Shown here in pieces: positions 1 through 9,550 of a stretch of 64,000 nt of DNA; within the stretch, counting starts at the first letter, position 1, and each line of letters begins with the position of its first letter. The notes under the pieces were generated by a model, which did no database searches, was not told the DNA's origin, and saw nothing but the letters and a program-made list of their open reading frames with translations. Position numbers and translations under genes: made by a program. This DNA is from an uncultured Clostridium sp. (GTDB lineage Bacteria; Bacillota; Clostridia; Clostridiales; Clostridiaceae): the NCBI RefSeq assembly GCF_900769625.1, contig NZ_CAAGHK010000013.1, positions 57,095 to 121,094 on the forward strand, read 5' to 3'.

Positions 1-1374
1 TACTTCCGCCCATAGTTTATCAGTTTCTGTTTTTGCAAATTCCTTAATCTCTAACACTGAAGGAGATTCATATACACATTTTCCTTTTTCAAATATAGGA
101 ACCTGAAGTTCTTTAACATAGTAATTGCTGAATTTCTTTCTTTTCCATGTGTGTACAGGATTGAATAATACTAAAGGTTCTGATTCATTTATTTTTTCAT
201 CTCTCAAGGCAATTAAATCAGCTAATGCTTTATGAGTATTTTTATCAAAAAGTCTAATTATTTTTTTGAAACCTGGATTAGTGATTTTTTCATCATTTTC
301 GCTGATTTTTATTTTAGGAATTATTTCGTTATCATTTTCTAGAGCAACAAGCTTATAAACTCCACCAAAAACAGGTTCTGATTTAGCAGTTATTAATCTT
401 TCTCCAACACCGAAAGAATCAATACATGCACCCTGATCTAACACATCTTTTATTATGTGTTCATCAAGAGAGTTAGAAATAACTATCTTACAATCTTCAT
501 ATCCTGCATCATAGAGCATTTTTCTACATTTTTTAGTAAGGTATGTTATATCTCCAGAGTCTATTCGTACTCCTTTTGGCCTCTTGCCTAAAGGTTTTAA
601 TATTTCATCGAAAGTTTTTATTGCATTAGGAATACCAGATTTGATTACATTATATGTATCTATTAATAATACACAGTCATCAGGGTATATTTCAGCCCAT
701 GCTTTGAATGCATCAAATTCAGTATCGTATAATTGTACCCAGCTGTGAGCCATAGTACCTACAGCTGGAATGTTAAACATTCTGTCAGATAAAGTACATG
801 CAGTAGAGCTACATCCGCCAATTATTGCTGCTCTTGCACCATAAATAGCACCATCATATCCCTGAGCTCTTCTTGAACCAAATTCCATTACAGGACGGCC
901 TTCGGCTGCTCTGCAGATTCTATTTGCTTTTGTAGCAATCAAAGTCTGATGGTTGATAGTAAGAAGTATCATGGTTTCAAGGAATTGAGCTTGAATTACA
1001 GGTCCTCTTACTGTTACAAGAGGTTCATTTGGAAATACAGGATTTCCTTCAGGTACAGCCCATACATCACAGCAGAAATCAAAATCTCTTAAATAGTTAA
1101 GAAATTCATCAGAAAAAAGGTTTTTATCTCTTAGATAAGTAATATCATCATCAGAGAATTTAAGGTTATTTAAATACTCAACAAGCTGTTCAACACCTGC
1201 CATAATGCAGTATCCTCCTCCATCAGGCACTCTTCTGAAGAACATGTCGAAGTACGCAATTTTATCTTTCAAACCTTTGTTAAAGTAACCGTTTCCCATA
1301 GTTAACTCATAAAAGTCAACAAGCATTGTAAGATTTCTATCATTTCTTACATTGAATTTAGATTTATTATTCAT
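1..1374 (-). CDS. pncB: Nicotinate phosphoribosyltransferase, 3' end cut by window edge
   Basis: Salvages nicotinate to nicotinate mononucleotide with PRPP, feeding NAD synthesis in the cytoplasm. The visible 458 codons start MNNKSKFNVRNDRNLTMLVD and include FYELTMGNGYF, the PDGGGYCIMAG segment, MEFGSRRAQG and the phosphate-binding region around GVRIDSGDITYL, all typical of the PncB family. The family is about 480-490 residues, so only a short C-terminal part lies outside the window. The ATG at 1374 follows an AAGGAG ribosome site (reverse strand, about 1381-1386). It is transcribed divergently from the helicase at 1716. A candidate niacin-type ECF transporter subunit lies 30 kb away; any shared regulation is inference. 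Confidence 0.93.
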   Translation of the reverse strand, partial: MNNKSKFNVRNDRNLTMLVDFYELTMGNGYFNKGLKDKIAYFDMFFRRVPDGGGYCIMAGVEQLVEYLNNLKFSDDDITYLRDKNLFSDEFLNYLRDFDFCCDVWAVPEGNPVFPNEPLVTVRGPVIQAQFLETMILLTINHQTLIATKANRICRAAEGRPVMEFGSRRAQGYDGAIYGARAAIIGGCSSTACTLSDRMFNIPAVGTMAHSWVQLYDTEFDAFKAWAEIYPDDCVLLIDTYNVIKSGIPNAIKTFDEILKPLGKRPKGVRIDSGDITYLTKKCRKMLYDAGYEDCKIVISNSLDEHIIKDVLDQGACIDSFGVGERLITAKSEPVFGGVYKLVALENDNEIIPKIKISENDEKITNPGFKKIIRLFDKNTHKALADLIALRDEKINESEPLVLFNPVHTWKRKKFSNYYVKELQVPIFEKGKCVYESPSVLEIKEFAKTETDKLWAEV

Positions 1375-1715
1375 AATAATCTCCTTTTATTAATTCATAA
1401 AAAAATAGTATTTTTACAAGAAATAGCTTGGAAAAATAAAAATATAAGTTTATTTTACAACTATAATTCGTACTTTACAATATACTTGCAGTTTGTGTTG
1501 TATAATATAAATTATTATTTTAAGTTAGTAGTTTGTATTGTAATTATTTACAAGTATGCTATGTTTAAATATGGAAAAGATATTTTAAATTTGAAAAGTA
1601 TAATGAAAAAGTAACTTCAAGGTGATATTATATAAAGTCAGAAAAGTGGATATACTTTAGGAAAACAAGATTTAAGTAGAAAATATAAATAAATATATTG
1701 AAAGGAATGTATATA
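1375..1715. other. AT-rich divergent intergenic region
   Basis: This 341-base gap separates the divergent pncB and helicase genes, so promoters for both should lie here. A TATAAT at about 1500-1505 could serve the rightward gene, but I see no convincing -35 at the right distance. No coding sequence or strong hairpin was found. Confidence 0.5.
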
Positions 1716-3722
1716 GTGGGGTATAGATTAGATAAATATCAGAAGGATTCAGTTGAGACAAATGACAGGAATGCATTGATAGTAGCAGCTCCTGGGTCAG
1801 GCAAGACCACAGTTATAATCAACAGAGTAAATTATCTTGTTAACAGTATGCATGTTGCAAACAAGAATATTATAATAATTACATTTACTAAAGCCGCGGC
1901 TATAAATATGAAAAAAAGATATGAGAGTGCATTTAATACAGATGTATCACCTTTTTTTGGCACATTTCATGGGTTGTTTTATAAGATGCTTTTAAGAAGC
2001 GGAAAAGAGATAGATATAATTGATGGCGGAGTAGTACATAAGATAGTAAGTGGAATATTAAATAAGTATTTTGATGAAGTAAATGATGATAAGGTAAAGG
2101 AAGCAATAAATAATATTTCTCTTTTTAAGACATCAAGACAGTCATTATCAGAATTTAAGCCATCAATATCAAGAGAAATATTTGAAGAGGCTTATAATAC
2201 TTATGAGCATTATAAGGAAGAAAATAATAAATGGGACTTTGATGATCTTGCAATAAAGACTCTTGAAATGCTTCAAAATGACAGAAAACTTTTTGAAGGC
2301 TACAAAAGGCTTTTTAAGTATATACTTGTAGATGAATTTCAGGACTGTGATGAAATGCAGATAGATTTTTTAAAGCTTATAAATGAAAATAGTGATAATT
2401 CATTATTTGCTGTCGGAGATGAAGATCAGTGTATCTATTCCTTTAGAGGATCTAAGCCTGAATATATGGTTAGTTTTGATAGAATGTTTGAGAATGGAAG
2501 GAAACATTATTTATCAATTAATTATAGAAGCAGGAAAAATATAGTTGAAAAATCAAAAGAAGTAATAAAGTTTAATAAGGATAGAAACAATAAAGAAATT
2601 AAATGGAATAAAGAAGAGGATGGAATTATAAAATGGTTTAATTCATATAATGAAAAACATCAAGGAGAAGCTGTTGCAGATTTTATTAAAGAAAATAAGA
2701 AAAATAATATTCCATATGAGGATAATGCTGTGCTTTATAGAACTAATATGGAATCAATGAGTATTATTGATGTATTTACAAAGAGAAAAATTCCATTTAC
2801 CCTTATAGATAGAGAATATAACTTTTTTGAAAATTTTATATGTAAGGATATAATTGCATATTTAAAATTAGCAGTAAATAAATTTGATAAAGAGAGTTTT
2901 CTGCAGATAATAAATAAGCCATTTAGATATGTAAGTAAGGCAAATCTTGGTTATGTAAGAACTTATTCAAAGGAAGAATCACCATTTGATATTCTTATAG
3001 AAAAACAGGATACACCACCTTTTCAGAAGAAAAAATTAGACGAGTTGAAAAAAGATATTAATTATTTAAATAAAATATCTTTATCGTCTGCCATATCATA
3101 TATAATAATGGATCTTGGATATATAGACCATCTGCGTGATTATTCAAAGAGAATTAACCAGAGTTGCGAAGATTTAGAAGATATAATAGAAGAATTTAAA
3201 CTGGCTTCAGAGGGATATAAAACTATATTTGAGTTTCTTACACATATAGAAGAAGTAAAAGAAAGTATTGATGAAAGCAAGAAAAAGAAAGACAGAGAAG
3301 GTGTGATTTTAAGTACAGTACATGGCGTAAAGGGAATGGAGTTTAAAAATGTATATATAATAAATGCATGCGAAGATACAATGCCACATTCATCTAGTAA
3401 GGAAAATAATCTTGAAGAAGAAAGAAGATTATTTTATGTAGGTATAACCCGTGCAATAGATAACTTATATTTATTCTCGCCAAGAAACAGAAGGGGTCAG
3501 TTCAAAGATATATCAAGATTTATTGTAGAGGGTGGATTTAACAGACTGCCGCCAGAAACTTATGGCTATAAAGTTGGAAGTGAAATGATTCATAAGACTT
3601 ATGGAAAAGGTGAAATCATTGAGCTTGATGGTGACAGGGCTAAGATAAAATTTAGCGATAATGTGGAAAGAAGCTTTTCTTTGAAAGTTCTTGTTGATAA
3701 TAATCTGTTGAGAATGTCTTGA
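1716..3722 (+). CDS. UvrD/PcrA-family ATP-dependent DNA helicase
   Basis: Superfamily 1A helicase that unwinds DNA 3' to 5' with ATP, probably in repair or recombination. The SF1 motifs appear in order: Walker A APGSGKTT near residue 25, a VDEFQDCD Walker B box, GDEDQCIYSFRG (motif III), NYRS (motif IV), VHGVKGMEFKNVY (motif V) and FYVGITRA (motif VI). The last 60 residues (HKTYGKGEIIELDGDRAKIKF) look like the tudor-like tail of PcrA. At about 668 residues it is shorter than PcrA (about 730), so it is more likely a UvrD-like paralog. A longer frame begins at TTG 1698, but AAAGGA at 1701-1706 points to GTG 1716. Confidence 0.9.
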   Translation: MGYRLDKYQKDSVETNDRNALIVAAPGSGKTTVIINRVNYLVNSMHVANKNIIIITFTKAAAINMKKRYESAFNTDVSPFFGTFHGLFYKMLLRSGKEIDIIDGGVVHKIVSGILNKYFDEVNDDKVKEAINNISLFKTSRQSLSEFKPSISREIFEEAYNTYEHYKEENNKWDFDDLAIKTLEMLQNDRKLFEGYKRLFKYILVDEFQDCDEMQIDFLKLINENSDNSLFAVGDEDQCIYSFRGSKPEYMVSFDRMFENGRKHYLSINYRSRKNIVEKSKEVIKFNKDRNNKEIKWNKEEDGIIKWFNSYNEKHQGEAVADFIKENKKNNIPYEDNAVLYRTNMESMSIIDVFTKRKIPFTLIDREYNFFENFICKDIIAYLKLAVNKFDKESFLQIINKPFRYVSKANLGYVRTYSKEESPFDILIEKQDTPPFQKKKLDELKKDINYLNKISLSSAISYIIMDLGYIDHLRDYSKRINQSCEDLEDIIEEFKLASEGYKTIFEFLTHIEEVKESIDESKKKKDREGVILSTVHGVKGMEFKNVYIINACEDTMPHSSSKENNLEEERRLFYVGITRAIDNLYLFSPRNRRGQFKDISRFIVEGGFNRLPPETYGYKVGSEMIHKTYGKGEIIELDGDRAKIKFSDNVERSFSLKVLVDNNLLRMS

Positions 3723-3815
3723 GTAAATAATTATTAATATAGTAACCTTGCTTTAGAGTGAAGTTTTTTGTATATAAAATTATCATAAATTATTAACTAT
3801 TTTATAAATTAAAGG

Positions 3816-3890
3816 ATAGCAGATTCAATCCAATTAATAAAAATCTGTTTCCGGGCAGATATATTTAAAGGGATTTCTGCTATTTTTATA
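3816..3890 (+). terminator. Branched hairpin ending in a T-tract
   Basis: ATAGCAGA (3816-3823) pairs with TCTGCTAT (3876-3883), AATCC with GGGATT inside it, and ATCTG/CAGAT forms an inner hairpin; TTTTTATA follows. It probably ends the helicase transcript. The inner hairpin is unusual for a simple terminator, so a regulated leader for the next gene is possible. The rest of the gap from 3723 to 4135 is AT-rich with no gene. Confidence 0.6.
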
Positions 3891-4135
3891 TAGTATATTT
3901 ATTAATAACAGATAAATATATTATAAAATATCTAGGACAAAAAGTATAATAATGTAAAAATAATGGGGTGTTATTAACAAAATGATAATGTTTATACTCA
4001 AAGTACAAAAAAATAAAGCAACATAAGGGAAAAAATTAATAGACTTATAAAAAAAATAAAATCTATTTTTATAAGTATTCTTATATGCTAAAATGTGAAC
4101 ATGATTTAAAAGAGCAAAAGAGGAAGGTATTTAAT

Positions 4136-5833
4136 ATGAAATTCAATAAGTTAATGTCAATATTAACAATGACGATAGTAGCAGGCAGCATTACGCCAGC
4201 ATCTGCAGCTGTAAAACTTGAAGCTTTAGAAGGAAATATAGTGAATGCAAAAGCTTTTATGGGCGGAAAATATGTTTTTGAAGGTTACAAGACAGAAGGT
4301 CAAGATAATGGAATTTATTATTTTGATGGACAAGAGGATGTTATAATTGAAGATGCGGATAGTATGGGAGTTAAATATGGAATGAACTATATTAACTTCC
4401 AGGAGGATGAGATTCTTTTTAATTTAGCAACTGGGAAAGCTGAAGAAGATGATGAAGAAACTAAATTAGTTATGATGGAAAATAAATTTAAATCATCAGT
4501 TATGAAAAAAGCTGATAGATATGAAGATACTCAGAATCTTATTAGAAAAGGTAAAATTGTACACGATACATTTAGTGGAGTATGGTATGAGTATTTAGTA
4601 GCTGAAAATGAAGATGGAAGCGGAAAATCATATACAGTTTATTTAAGTGACACAGGTAAATACATAGATGTATCAGAAACATTAAATATGACTTATTACA
4701 AAGAAGATGGAGAAAAGCTTACTTTTGATACTTATGATGATTTTGAAAAAATAAAAGATGAAGAAAATTTAAACATTGTATTTGAGAAAGCATTATTGTT
4801 AGATCAAGAGAATATTTATAAATTACTTCTAGTTAGAGATGGAAACAAAGCAGATAATGAACCTAGCGAAGCTAATGTAGATCAATATCTAGGAGCAGTT
4901 TTAGCACAATTTAAGAAAGAAATTAAAGAGGGTGTAATTACTCCTTATATTCAGAAAATAAGTATGGAACAGGGAGATAAAGAAGATGGTGCTTATATTC
5001 CTAAACGTGTAATAACATGTGAGGCATATGATTTTGATGTAATTGACTTCCTTATTGATAATATAGCAGGCAAGAATACTGCAAGGGTATCTGGAAATAA
5101 TCTATTTACAATTGAATTAAATGATGATAAAGATGAAATAACAATGAAAAAATATGTTATGAAAAAGATAAAGGACAAGAAAAGTGTTGAAGGAAAGACA
5201 TTAGATAAAAGAGTTCTTGAGCTTGATGATGATTTCGATTATGTAGAAAATGAAGATATTCAGGATTATGATGTAGATGTACTTGGGAATCTATGGATTT
5301 TAAATAAAGGTAAAGTGCAGAAACTTGAAAATGGAAAGTTAGAAACAAAGTATACAGTAGATAGAAGTATGGATAATATATCCGTATTTCTTGACAACAG
5401 TCTAATAGTATGGAATACTGAAAATGAAATCTATTCAACAGTGTCTCCAGCGCCAGCTGCAGAAGAGTCAGATAAAGAAGTTGAAACTCCTGAACCAGAT
5501 ACAGAATTTAAAGATGAAGTTCAATCTATATCAGGATGGATTAAGAATGCAGATGGAACTTGGAGCTTTAAAAAGGAAGATGGAAATCTTGCTATAGGCT
5601 GGTTAAAAGATAATAACACATGGTATTATTTAAATGGACAAGGTGTTATGCAGACAGGGTGGATAAAAGATGGAAGCACATGGTACTATTTAAATGGATC
5701 TGGAGCAATGCAGACAGGATGGCTGAAAGATACAAATGGAAAATGGTATTATCTATATAATAGTGGAGCTATGGCGTATAGTACTGTTATTGATGGGTAC
5801 AAATTAGATGCCAGCGGAGCATGGATAAATTAA
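4136..5833 (+). CDS. Secreted wall-binding repeat protein, paralog of the one at 60890
   Basis: Surface protein of unknown function. ATG 4136 follows AGGAAGG; the frame extends to 4085 without a better start. Residues 1-24 form a signal peptide ending TPASAA. Residues about 25-430 match the protein at 60890-62755 throughout: EGNIVNAKAFMGGKYVFEGY near the N-terminus, QKISMEQGDKEDGAY in the middle and LGNLWILNKGKVQKLENGKL near the end. A short acidic, Pro-rich linker follows. The last 100 residues hold about four choline-binding-type repeats (GWLKDNNTWYYLNGQGVMQTGW), ending YKLDASGAWIN. The repeats are known to bind teichoic acid or other wall polymers in related proteins; the ectodomain I cannot name. 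Confidence 0.85.
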   Translation: MKFNKLMSILTMTIVAGSITPASAAVKLEALEGNIVNAKAFMGGKYVFEGYKTEGQDNGIYYFDGQEDVIIEDADSMGVKYGMNYINFQEDEILFNLATGKAEEDDEETKLVMMENKFKSSVMKKADRYEDTQNLIRKGKIVHDTFSGVWYEYLVAENEDGSGKSYTVYLSDTGKYIDVSETLNMTYYKEDGEKLTFDTYDDFEKIKDEENLNIVFEKALLLDQENIYKLLLVRDGNKADNEPSEANVDQYLGAVLAQFKKEIKEGVITPYIQKISMEQGDKEDGAYIPKRVITCEAYDFDVIDFLIDNIAGKNTARVSGNNLFTIELNDDKDEITMKKYVMKKIKDKKSVEGKTLDKRVLELDDDFDYVENEDIQDYDVDVLGNLWILNKGKVQKLENGKLETKYTVDRSMDNISVFLDNSLIVWNTENEIYSTVSPAPAAEESDKEVETPEPDTEFKDEVQSISGWIKNADGTWSFKKEDGNLAIGWLKDNNTWYYLNGQGVMQTGWIKDGSTWYYLNGSGAMQTGWLKDTNGKWYYLYNSGAMAYSTVIDGYKLDASGAWIN

Positions 5834-5855
5834 AATAGAAAATTAAAAATTACAG

Positions 5856-5902
5856 CTGCTTTAGGTGATTTTATATTAATTATCATCTAGAGCAGTTTTT
5901 TT
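5856..5902 (+). terminator. Rho-independent terminator
   Basis: CTGCTTTAGGTGAT pairs with ATCATCTAGAGCAG (one mismatch) and is followed by TTTTTTTA. It ends the wall-binding protein gene. Confidence 0.85.
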
Positions 5903-6093
5903 ATAATTATTTTAGATATTCAAAATATAAATTTATATGTAATTTAAAAAAATAGGCAGAGGATTTGTAACATATGGTGATAAAATAGGTAAGCTGAGTT
6001 GTATAGATTACTTTATTATTGTATGAAGTTAGCGAATATTATATAATTTAAATTAGATTTATTATGGAAATTAGCAATAAAGGTTGTGTATAA

Positions 6094-8202
6094 ATGGAAT
6101 TAAAAGGATTTAATCAAAAAGATATAATTTTTTCGTTAGATATAGGGACAAGGTCTATAATTGGTACAGTAGGTATAATCAAGGATAAAAAATTTCAGGT
6201 AGTATGTGAAAAATATATGGAGCATGAAGAAAGAGCAATGGTTGATGGTCAGATTCATGACATTACATTGGTTGCTTCGGTAGTACAGAAAGTAAAAAGT
6301 GCTATAGAAGAGGAAGTTGGAATAGTATTAAATGAAGTCTCAATTGCAGCAGCAGGAAGATTTTTACGAACTGTTGATTCAAAGGCTGAAATTGAAATTA
6401 ATGAGGAAGATGAAATAGATAAGGAAATTGTAAGAAGTCTTGAATTAAGTGCAGTAAAAAATGCTGAAGATGAAATAAATTCAACAACAGAAGGTAAATT
6501 ATATTGTGTTGGTTATTCTGTAAAGAGTTTTTATCTTAATGGTTTTTTAATATCGAATCTTATAGGTCATAAAGGTGAAAAGATAGGTGCAGATGTTATT
6601 GCAACATTTCTTCCAAGGTCAGTTGTAGACTCGTTATATTCAGTAATGAATAAAGTAAATCTTAAAGTGTCAAACCTTACATTAGAACCTATTGCTGCAA
6701 TGGAAGCAGCAATACCTAAAAATTTAAGATTATTAAACATTGCTTTAGTAGATATCGGAGCTGGTACATCGGATATAGCAATAAGTTCAAAAGAAAGTAT
6801 TTCAGCATATGGAATGGTTCCAATGGCTGGTGATGAAATTACAGAAATAATAGTCCAGGAATATCTTGTTGATTTTAATACAGCAGAAAGAATCAAGAAG
6901 GAGCTTTCAGTGAATTCGGAAATTACTTACACTGACGTTCTTGGGCTTGAAAATACAATATCATCAGAAGCACTGCTGAAGCTTATTGATAATATTGTAA
7001 ATAAAACCGCTGATGAAATATCAAAAAAAATACTTGAACTAAATGGAAACAAATCTCCAAGTGCAGTTTTTCTTGTTGGGGGAGGTGCACATACTCCAGG
7101 AATACTTGAATGTATTGCAGAAAAGCTTAATCTTCCGGCACAGAGAATAGCAGTAAAGGATAGAAAAGCTGTTACTGAATGTATTTCTGATAATGAATTA
7201 GGTTCAGCAGGAGTTACTGTTCTTGGTATAGCATTATCAGCAATAAGAAGCCTTGGTAATGATTTTATAGATGTCCAGCTTAATGGTGAACCAATAAGTT
7301 TATTTAACTCACATAAGCATACTGTTATGGATGTGTTATTACAGGCCGGAATTAATCCTTCGCTTTTAATAAGCAGAAATGGAAAAAGTGTAAGATTCAC
7401 TTATAATGGATGTAAGAGGATTGTTTTTGGTGAATATGGAATAAATGCGAAGATAATTATTAATGGACAAGATGCTGCTCTTGAAACAGAAGTAAACAGA
7501 GATGATAAAATTGAACTTGTTTATGCACAGAATGGCAAAAATGCAGAACCTAAATTATGTGATAATATAAGAAATGTCAATTCCATATCAATATTTATAG
7601 ATGATGAAATAGTAAATATTGAACCAGTAATACTTGTTAATGATATTATTGAAAATCTGGAATATATCATACAGAATGGTGATGAAGTAAAAGTATTTCT
7701 GCCAGTTACAATAAAAGACCTAAAGAAATATATTATTAAGGAAGATATTGAATTTATGAGTGAGAACAATATCCTTGAAGATTCTTATGAAGTATCTGAA
7801 GGTGAAAAACTTATGAGATATTCTGGTGAAAAAACTGATGAAAATTCAGGAACAGCAATTACAGAGGATAGAATGGAAGATATATCGGAAGTTGTAGCTG
7901 CTGATGTGGAAGAAAAAACTGCCACAAAAGAGGAAGAGAGTGTAATTACTACTAATGAAAAAGAGGAAGGCGTTAAAGTCTTTAAAGAAAATTTCGAAAG
8001 CATTGATGTAATGATTAATGGCGAAAAGACGATAATGGCAGACAAAAAAGAATATATAATAGTTGATATATTTGATTATATCGATTTTGACTTGACAGTG
8101 CCTAAGGGAAATATTAATCTTACATTAAATGGTGAAAATGCTCAATATACAGCAAAGTTAAAAGACGGAGATGTTGTTGAAGTATTTTGGTCAGAGTTGT
8201 AA
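6094..8202 (+). CDS. Long FtsA-like actin-fold ATPase
   Basis: FtsA/PilM-type protein with the actin-fold phosphate loops: LDIGTRSIIGTVG near residue 15, DIGAGTSDIAIS near 219 and VGGGAHTPGI near 330. FtsA tethers FtsZ to the membrane; whether this protein does so is inference. It is 702 residues against about 410-440 for standard FtsA. The extra 300 residues contain two similar segments, one near 445-490 (INGQDAALETEVNRDDKIEL) and one at the very C-terminus (LNGENAQYTAKLKDGDVVEV), resembling small beta-grasp folds, joined by an acidic linker rich in Glu. No amphipathic FtsA tail is evident. It is monocistronic or leads the M20 gene 30 bases downstream. Confidence 0.8.
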   Translation: MELKGFNQKDIIFSLDIGTRSIIGTVGIIKDKKFQVVCEKYMEHEERAMVDGQIHDITLVASVVQKVKSAIEEEVGIVLNEVSIAAAGRFLRTVDSKAEIEINEEDEIDKEIVRSLELSAVKNAEDEINSTTEGKLYCVGYSVKSFYLNGFLISNLIGHKGEKIGADVIATFLPRSVVDSLYSVMNKVNLKVSNLTLEPIAAMEAAIPKNLRLLNIALVDIGAGTSDIAISSKESISAYGMVPMAGDEITEIIVQEYLVDFNTAERIKKELSVNSEITYTDVLGLENTISSEALLKLIDNIVNKTADEISKKILELNGNKSPSAVFLVGGGAHTPGILECIAEKLNLPAQRIAVKDRKAVTECISDNELGSAGVTVLGIALSAIRSLGNDFIDVQLNGEPISLFNSHKHTVMDVLLQAGINPSLLISRNGKSVRFTYNGCKRIVFGEYGINAKIIINGQDAALETEVNRDDKIELVYAQNGKNAEPKLCDNIRNVNSISIFIDDEIVNIEPVILVNDIIENLEYIIQNGDEVKVFLPVTIKDLKKYIIKEDIEFMSENNILEDSYEVSEGEKLMRYSGEKTDENSGTAITEDRMEDISEVVAADVEEKTATKEEESVITTNEKEEGVKVFKENFESIDVMINGEKTIMADKKEYIIVDIFDYIDFDLTVPKGNINLTLNGENAQYTAKLKDGDVVEVFWSEL

Positions 8203-8232
8203 TTAAGAGAAATCTTATGGAGGATATTTATT

Positions 8233-9414
8233 ATGATAGATTTTAAGAAAGAAGCTGAAAGTATTAAGGATGAACTTATAAGCATAAGAAGGGACCTTCA
8301 TGAACATCCAGAAACAGGATTCGAAGAAGTAAGAACTTCAGGTCTTATTAAGGCATTTTTAAAAAAGAACAATATTCCATATATAGAAGTAGCAAAAACT
8401 GGAGTATGTGGAATTATAAAAGGAACAAAAGAAGGCAATAATAAGACTATAGCACTTAGAGGAGATATTGATGCACTTCCAATTCAGGATATGAAAACAT
8501 GTGAGTTTAAATCTAAGGTTCCAGGGAAAATGCATGCTTGTGGACATGATGCACATACAACTATACTTATGGGTGTAGGCAAGATGCTCAATGAACATAA
8601 AGATGAATTCAGCGGTACAGTGAAGCTTTTATTTGAACCAGCAGAAGAGACAACAGGAGGAGCGCCTCACATGATAAAAGAAGGTGTTTTAGATAATCCA
8701 AAAGTTGACTGTGTATTAGGACTTCACGTAGATGAAGAGACAGAATGTGGAACAATAAAAATTAAAAAGGGTGTTGTTAATGCTGCATCAAACCCATATA
8801 CAATAAAAATAACTGGTCAGGGTGGACATGGTGCGTCACCACATACTACTGTTGATCCAGTGGTAATAGCCAGTCATATAGTAATAGCGCTGCAGACTAT
8901 TGTAAGCAGAGAAATAGCACCAGTCAATCCAGCAGTAATTACTGTAGGTACAATTCATGCAGGTACAGCGCAGAATGTAATACCAGGAGAAGCAACTATC
9001 AGCGGTATGATAAGAACTATGACTAAAGAAGACAGAGCTTTTGCAGTTCAAAGACTTACAGAAATAGCTGAAGGTATTGCATCTGTGTCAAGAGCTAAGG
9101 CAGAAGTTACTGTCGAGGAAAGTTATCCTTGTCTTTATAATGACGATAACTGTGTTGATTTATTAAGAAAAAGTGCAGAAAAAGTTTTAGGAAAAGAAAA
9201 TGTATTGGAACAGAAAAATCCTAAAATGGGTGTTGAAAGTTTTGCATATTTTGCAATGGAAAGACCAGCAGCATTTTATTTCTTAGGCTCTGGAAATAAG
9301 GCTAAGCACACAGATGAACCTGCGCACAGTAATCTTTTCAATATAGATGAAGACTGTCTGACAATTGGAGCTGCGATTCAGGCAACAGCTGCATATAATT
9401 ATCTCGTTAAATAA
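8233..9414 (+). CDS. M20-family amidohydrolase (N-acyl-amino acid or hippurate type)
   Basis: Zinc-dependent amidohydrolase that releases amino acids from N-acyl derivatives; the exact substrate cannot be told. Seen: RRDLHEHPETGFEE at the N-terminus, RGDIDALPI, the metal-binding MHACGHDAHT, EPAEETTGGA, and the dimerisation-domain motif GQGGHGASPHTTVDPV. Its 393 residues are the normal family length. ATG 8233 follows GGAGG by a good spacing. It lies 30 bases after the FtsA-like gene, so co-transcription is likely. Confidence 0.92.
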   Translation: MIDFKKEAESIKDELISIRRDLHEHPETGFEEVRTSGLIKAFLKKNNIPYIEVAKTGVCGIIKGTKEGNNKTIALRGDIDALPIQDMKTCEFKSKVPGKMHACGHDAHTTILMGVGKMLNEHKDEFSGTVKLLFEPAEETTGGAPHMIKEGVLDNPKVDCVLGLHVDEETECGTIKIKKGVVNAASNPYTIKITGQGGHGASPHTTVDPVVIASHIVIALQTIVSREIAPVNPAVITVGTIHAGTAQNVIPGEATISGMIRTMTKEDRAFAVQRLTEIAEGIASVSRAKAEVTVEESYPCLYNDDNCVDLLRKSAEKVLGKENVLEQKNPKMGVESFAYFAMERPAAFYFLGSGNKAKHTDEPAHSNLFNIDEDCLTIGAAIQATAAYNYLVK

Positions 9415-9485
9415 TAATAATTGACAATATTAAAAAAAAACTAGATAATGCTAAGAGGAAAGACGAAAGAAAAATTGAGAGTTGG

Positions 9486-9521
9486 AAATTGAGAGATCAT
9501 TTAATAATGTACTCTCAATTT
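9486..9521. repeat. Inverted repeat between M20 and rluA-type genes
   Basis: AAATTGAGAG (9486-9495) is complementary to CTCTCAATTT (9512-9521), with a partial second copy of the left arm at 9471-9480. There is no T-tract, so it is not a standard terminator. Its base make-up resembles the dispersed intergenic repeat seen at 37940 and 60474, but the match is too weak to join it to that family. Confidence 0.5.
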
Positions 9522-9550
9522 TCAATTAATATAGTAGGAGTGATTATATT

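Noticed and set aside
4136..5833. Phage lysin or autolysin
   Set aside because: Choline-binding-type repeats are present, but no amidase, lysozyme or peptidase catalytic domain was seen.
6567..8045. Several minus-strand frames opposite the FtsA-like gene
   Set aside because: They lack ribosome sites and have low-complexity Ser/Ile/Phe-rich products, typical of antisense shadows in AT-rich coding DNA.
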